Shown: piece after piece, positions 59,310 through 64,000 of the stretch
Layout of the letters: each line of letters begins with the position of its first letter
How positions within the stretch are numbered: the first letter of the stretch is position 1
Assembly (NCBI GenBank): GCA_030407005.1
Contig: JAUDYN010000003.1
Location: 1,922,001-1,986,000 of the forward strand
Origin: Desarmillaria ectypa
Lineage: Eukaryota > Basidiomycota > Agaricomycetes > Agaricales > Physalacriaceae
Direction of reading: 5' to 3'
Length of the DNA stretch: 64,000 bases
Translations under genes and position numbers: made by a program
The notes under the pieces: generated by a model
The model's input: the letters and a program-made list of their open reading frames with translations, nothing else
The model's database searches: none
Told to the model about the DNA's origin: nothing

Positions 59310-60399
59310 TCAAGGTTTCATCACCTCGGCCATCTCTTTCTTGATCTCTTTTACAATGGGTTCAGCTACGCGCCCCAAGCCCGGTAGAGGAACGGGCCAT
59401 TTCGCACGCGCAGCGAAGACCCGACGAACTTGATGCTGTATGAGCTCATGCAGTTTTGGGACGTTAGCCAACTTCGCCCGGCTACCCATCAATGATGTTG
59501 TGGTAAGATCCAGCGTGAAGTTAGGAGAAAATGAGATGGACAACTCGGGAGCCGGTGAAGTGGGCGAAGGGGGTGTGATAGTTAGCTACATCCGGACATT
59601 GAGTTGATATTTCACATGATTCGGGACAGAAATCTCACTGATGATTTGAAAATTGACAGAGATATCGTCAGGAATACAGGGAGGCGAGCGAATGAAGGCA
59701 TGGGGTAGTTGAATAGATATGATGTAGATAGCGACACTGATATTGAATCTTCGTAGCTGACATCAAATTCGGTTTCCTAGATCTTATTGAGAAACAGTTG
59801 CAGTAGTATTGCAAAGACTTACTGCCAAGGTGCTCGTCAATTTTCTTCTTCCGTTGTAAAGGTGAGGTGCCGAAGTCCCAAGGTCAACAGAGTGGACCTT
59901 TATATAGTCCTATGACGTTGGATAGTTGGCCACGGAAGTAATTATCAAGCTCGTATGCTACTCACCAAAAACCCGACGGGTCGTATTCTATTCGCGTAGT
60001 CTTCGACACGCTTCCTCGCGACCTCATCACCTTCTGCACCGGTAAGGTCGTTCCTAATTTTGGAGCGATAGACTTCGACGACCTGAGGCAAGCGTCAGAG
60101 AACTGGTCGTGAGACAGCAAGATGGACGTAACCTGTTGCAGCAAAATGTTAAACCATTCTGCCGACTCTTGTTGGTTCTGAGCTTGTTCCTTCGCGTCGT
60201 AGGACCTGATTTTGTGGCCTCTGAGTGCAGTATCGCTATTAGCCCGTGGATGATAAGACGAGGTTTCGAATGGGTATTCTGTCGAATCGAGAAAGAGGTA
60301 TTTCAAGATGAGAGCAAAGAGAACCAGGATAGACAGTTGGCCAAATATCAACCCCTGCGTAAAAGTAGGTTGCAGGGAGAGGACGTAGTTGTTGCTCAT
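59310..60399 (-). CDS. MMM1: ERMES subunit Mmm1
   Basis: Five exons (60399-60133, 60082-59966, 59909-59823, 59776-59639, 59585-59310) give 294 residues. Mmm1 is the ER-anchored SMP-domain subunit of the ER-mitochondria encounter structure that moves phospholipids. Seen: N-terminal span GLIFGQLSILVLFALILKYL, ESAEWFNILLQQVVEVYRSK starting the SMP domain, YIKVHSVDLGTSAPHLYNG, SVSLSTSYLFNYPMPSFARL, PELSISFSPNFTLDLTTTSL and SRAKLANVPKLHELIQHQVR. It shares a 107-bp divergent promoter with the TTL-like gene. Confidence 0.95.
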
Positions 60400-60506
60400 A
60401 CCGGCTGGCGGATGGCGACGTCGACGAGGTGGAAGAGACCCTAAAGGGACGCTGAAGGGCCAATCAGTTGTAGACGCGACGCACGAGCAAACAACCCAGG
60501 CAGTTG

Positions 60507-62011
60507 ATGGATACCTTCACCGCCTTCGTTTCTTGGCCCAGTGCTCCCTTGACTGCGTCGCTGGTACGGAAGTCGTTATCGGCTCTCGACCCTTCTCCAG
60601 TCATCATGCCGCATTTACCCAATTCTACAAAAAATGGCGTATTGCAATGGGCGACATACGACGAAATCAACCACGAACTCACATACTCTCATGACCATCA
60701 TGGCGACGTCCTGTCCTCTGCCTACACATTCCGCAAGGCCCTTACGCGAAAACACTTCTTGTCACGCACCATTCACTCTTATATCACCAAAAATCCAGGC
60801 TCCATCCTTGGGCGTGCAGTACCAAAGACCTTTGAGCTCGAAATATCCTTTGCTGACGAGCTGGACGAGATTTTCGCCGATGACCTCTGGGATCTCAGTA
60901 ATATTCTTGACGCTGACCCGTGCAGATGGTGGATTTTGAAACCGTTGAGTACCCTTCTACCCTGTCGTGACATTTAAGTCTCAAATGTTGTTCTGATTCA
61001 GCGGTATGGCGGATCGCGGAAATGGAATCAGACTTTTCAATAGCAAAAGCTCATTGCTGCAGATATTTGAAAGTTTTGAGGATGAACAATCTTCAGGCGA
61101 GGAGGATGACACAGCAGTTGTTACATCTCAACTTCGCCACTTTGTTATACAGGTGAGATCTTGCATATGTGTATTTTTCATCACTAATAACATAAGGAAT
61201 ATGTCCCCAATCCGCTGTTGATTGACCCAGCAGAGATCTCCATAGATGGTTCGCTTGTACCGAAGGAACTGCAAGGCCACAAAGTCAGCTGCCACCTTTA
61301 GACTAGGACGGCGTGGTGATGTCCATTCCTTTGACAGTTTCATCTCAGAGTATATTGCATTGCATCAGGAGCCCTCCAACTCTACGTTTACAGGCAAATC
61401 CTGGCATTATTTTCTGCACTTCCTTACGCACCACCCGAACGAGGAGAGAACGAGTTGGTTGATTTGACGCCCCACCTTACAAATACCTCACTTCAAACCC
61501 ATCGTGGCGAGGAGGGTGTTCGGCTGCTTGATGAACTTATCGGATGTCATATACAGTCGGGTGTTGATGGAAACAACATTCAGCTATCTGAGGCTCATGT
61601 GGCTGACTTAGTTGAGCAAATAAGCTCAGTTCTAGCTGAGACTTTCAAAGCTGGACTCCAGAATCCTGTCCATTTCCAGGTCAGTGTGCGTGAACCTATA
61701 TTCCTTCGCCTTGCTAATTGTTTCCCAAGGCCTTACCGAACGCCTTCGAGCTTTTCGGAGTGGACTTCTTGATCGCTCATCAATCATCATCAGACACTCC
61801 TTCCCAGATTCAGCTACTCGAGGTTAACTCAGAACCCGCGATTGAGCTGACTGGACCCCGACTGACATGGATACTTGAGGATTTGTTTGTGTCCATCGGG
61901 CGGGTTTGTGTGCAGCCTTTCTTTACAAAGCATAAAGACGAGACGTGGCCGGTCGGAGAGTCTCGGTATGGCTTGTTAAAATGTTTAGATGAAGAAGTTC
62001 GTGCAACTTAG
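60507..62011 (+). CDS. Tubulin-tyrosine ligase family protein
   Basis: Five exons (60507-60943, 61002-61152, 61197-61283, 61338-61679, 61730-62011) give 432 residues. The codon at 60504 is TTG, so the ATG at 60507 is used. ATP-grasp features of TTL: CRWWILKPGMADRGNGIRLF (ATP-binding Lys and glycine loop), FVIQEYVPNPLLID, GHKFHLRVYCIASGALQLYV, and FELFGVDFLIAH ... IQLLEVNSEPAIELTG (metal-binding Glu/Asn). Fungal members include yeast Pby1. Whether tubulin is the substrate is not shown. Confidence 0.9.
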
Positions 62012-62081
62012 ATAAATAGATTTTTTTTCGCGAGTGAGGGATGTGAAATCACATGTCTAAATCTGGTTATTCTCAACTTCG

Positions 62082-63551
62082 ATGTCTGCTGGGCCCTTGA
62101 CGCCGTCCAAAAAACGGTCCAAGTGGGACGATGGAGACGACGAGCAAGCCGAGGACTTTCAGTTACATCCACGGTCAAAGCGTCGCGTAAAGGCCACAGT
62201 GGCCCCTCAGCTATCACCAAGCCCGCACGTCGTAGTCGCTCGTCCAACGAGACCTTCGCACAGCGTCTACGTTCCTCCACGGACTCAACACCCTCCCATA
62301 CTTCCATCAAGGTCCGTCTACTGCTATGAGCGCCTTAACCAGATAGAAGAAGGATCATATGGGGTCGTCTTTCGGGCCAGAGACAAACAGACCGGGGACA
62401 TCGTAGCATTGAAAAAGCTAAAGCTAGAAGAAGAAAAGAATGGATTCCCGATAACAGCACTTAGAGAAGTCAACGCATTGATGGCTTGTCATCATGAAAA
62501 TGTTGTCCGCGTTCGCGAGGTGGTTGTCGGAGACACACTGACACAGTACGTGTTTTTGCCCTTGGATCACCATGGTACAAGACTTATTCGAGCATATCAG
62601 AGTTTTTGTTGTCATGGACTTCATCGAACATGACTTGAAATCTCTTCTCACCTTGATGCCTGCACCCTTCCTTCAATCCGAGATCAAAACGCTCATGCTA
62701 CAGTTACTATCTGCGGTGGATCATTGCCATTTGAACTGGATCCTTCACCGTGACCTGAAAACGAGTAATCTCCTCATGAATAATCGAGGGACAATCAAGG
62801 TGGCTGATTTTGGTTTGGCACGGCGGTACGGCGATCCTGTTGGTGTCGGTGGACTGACACAGCTAGTGGTCACTCTTTGGTACCGGTGTGTTCTTATATT
62901 GCTCATGGTATTCCGGATGCAATGATTGTCATAGCGCCCCTGAAATTCTGCTCGGTGCAACGTCGTATTCCACTGCCGTAGACATGTGGTCTGTAGGATG
63001 CATCTTTGCTGAACTCCTGCTCAAAGAACCCTTGTTCCAAGCGAAATCAGAGATGGAGCTTCTTTCGATGATATTTAAACTTCTCGGGCCACCCACTCAT
63101 AACTCGTGGCCTGGATATTTTTCTCTTCCTTTGGCCAAGACAATCAATTTGCCTTCCCCTCAGCCACCACAGTTTCGACAGAAATTCCAGTATCTGACCT
63201 CGGCTGGCCTTGATCTACTAATGTCTCTCTTATTGTATGACCCGGAACGGAGAATAACGGCTTCAGAGGCACTTGACCATCCCTACTTCAAGTATGTCTG
63301 TTCGTCTTCAAGCGAGGCGCCTTGCTGAATCGTCGCCCCGCAGAGAATCACCGCTGCCAAAACATCCCGACCTTTTTGGTTCATTTCCATCTGCAGCTGC
63401 TGGCGAAAAGTAAGTTTTCTTTGACTGTTCGAGGAGGTGCCAGCTACAGGTTCCTATTATCACTTCCAGAAAACAGAAGTTGTTCAACAGCCCCTCTGCA
63501 CCGGTGCGAGCCGCAAATAACAAGTTTTCGATGGAATTCGATGTTGCGTAG
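62082..63551 (+). CDS. Cyclin-dependent kinase, CDK10/CDK11 type
   Basis: Five exons (62082-62545, 62601-62885, 62935-63291, 63344-63409, 63470-63551) give 417 residues. A basic ~80-residue extension precedes the kinase domain: glycine loop [18 protein letters not shown], catalytic [11 protein letters not shown], cyclin-binding helix [13 protein letters not shown] (PITALRE), [23 protein letters not shown] and the activation segment [20 protein letters not shown]. These match CDK10/CDK11 more than Cdc28 or Pho85. A conserved-looking tail follows ([16 protein letters not shown]). All catalytic residues are present. Confidence 0.95.
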
Positions 63552-63625
63552 GCTTAGCTAGTCCTCCACTAGTATATAGCCATGGCCAGGACTAGGGCTA
63601 CATTATAGCTACATCTAGGAATGTA

Positions 63626-64000
63626 CTACTGTGAGGGACTGATGTCGCCGGGAAAATTGTTCGTCAACATTTCACGCATCTTCTGGAACCGCAAACGTGT
63701 CTGGCCCATCTCCCCACACTTGTCGTAATATTCCTGCACCTCTTCAATGGTAAACCTGTATTCCTTCGCTATATCCCGGATACTCGAATCGATGACATGC
63801 ATATTGGCAATTTCAACAACAGTTTGGTGTGGTATAGAACCTTGATCTGCTGGGAGAAGCTCACTGAACAGAAAAAATGAATGTCCAAACAAAATGACCA
63901 CCGCTGCACACTCACTCTTGTCTCTGTTTCTTCGAATGCTGTTCATCGTGAAGGTCAGTAGACGCTCGGCGTTTGGCCCAACTCGGAGGTGGTGCGTCCC
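63626..64000 (-). CDS. Protein of unknown function, 3' part only
   Basis: Two exons are visible (from the window edge to 63916, and 63863-63626), joined by a 52-nt intron in phase 2. The translation reads a basic, polar region (APPPSWAKRRASTDLHDEQH) and then a compact helical segment (PHQTVVEIANMHVIDSSIRD, YRFTIEEVQEYYDKCGEMGQ, RLRFQKMREMLTNNFPG) to the stop. The helical end looks like a small folded domain, perhaps DNA- or protein-binding, but no family is named. The 5' part lies outside the window. Confidence 0.7.
   Translation of the reverse strand, partial: GTHHLRVGPNAERLLTFTMNSIRRNRDKSECAAVVILFGHSFFLFSELLPADQGSIPHQTVVEIANMHVIDSSIRDIAKEYRFTIEEVQEYYDKCGEMGQTRLRFQKMREMLTNNFPGDISPSQ

Overview
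The window looks like nuclear chromosome sequence from a basidiomycete fungus, probably an Agaricomycete. Genes are closely packed on both strands and rich in introns. Nearly every intron is 44-61 nt with GT..AG ends, and the proteins are fungal housekeeping families (Tvp23, Dlt1, Mmm1, Utp23, Itc1, Pes1, Rpb8). No prokaryotic, organellar, viral or CRISPR signal was seen, and I found no tRNA or rRNA gene. Exon structures were derived by hand from splice sites, reading frame and remembered family conservation. All complete multi-exon models sum to a multiple of three.

0.001-9.2 kb: the 3' part of a secreted-protein gene, a polytopic membrane protein head-to-head with TVP23, a dual-specificity phosphatase, NADH-cytochrome b5 reductase, a GST-like protein and DLT1. 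9.3-13.4 kb: two related secreted CAP/SCP (PR-1-like) genes in tandem, separated by 1.5 kb of apparently non-coding DNA. 13.6-26.4 kb: a small conserved unknown, EMC7, UTP23, a three-repeat polyubiquitin gene, a WDR5-type WD40 protein head-to-head with eIF3k, an AVT-type amino-acid transporter and the ISWI-complex subunit ITC1. 27.3-31.9 kb: a large unknown protein head-to-head with a Gfo/Idh/MocA oxidoreductase whose Rossmann start is split over 8-nt and 6-nt micro-exons.

32-40 kb: a cyclin gene with a long pyrimidine-rich 3' flank, then the only gene-poor block of the window (about 35-40 kb). Inside that block is a decayed spliced gene on the minus strand. 40-64 kb: a 4E-T-like translational regulator, a small unknown, a cellular RNA-dependent RNA polymerase of the RNA-silencing type, SmD2 head-to-head with Pescadillo, an EFA6-like Sec7-PH Arf-GEF, an unknown disordered protein, RPB8 head-to-head with an alpha/beta-hydrolase-like protein, MMM1 head-to-head with a tubulin-tyrosine-ligase-like protein, a CDK10/11-like kinase, and the 3' part of one more gene.

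The genes do not form a single pathway. The most notable content is structural: two coding micro-exons of 8 and 6 nt in one gene, two GC-AG introns forced by protein conservation, a 5-nt coding first exon in SmD2, repeat-specific introns in polyubiquitin, CACGTG elements in three head-to-head promoters, the tandem CAP pair, and the RdRP. I saw no cluster that clearly amounts to a new biological system.
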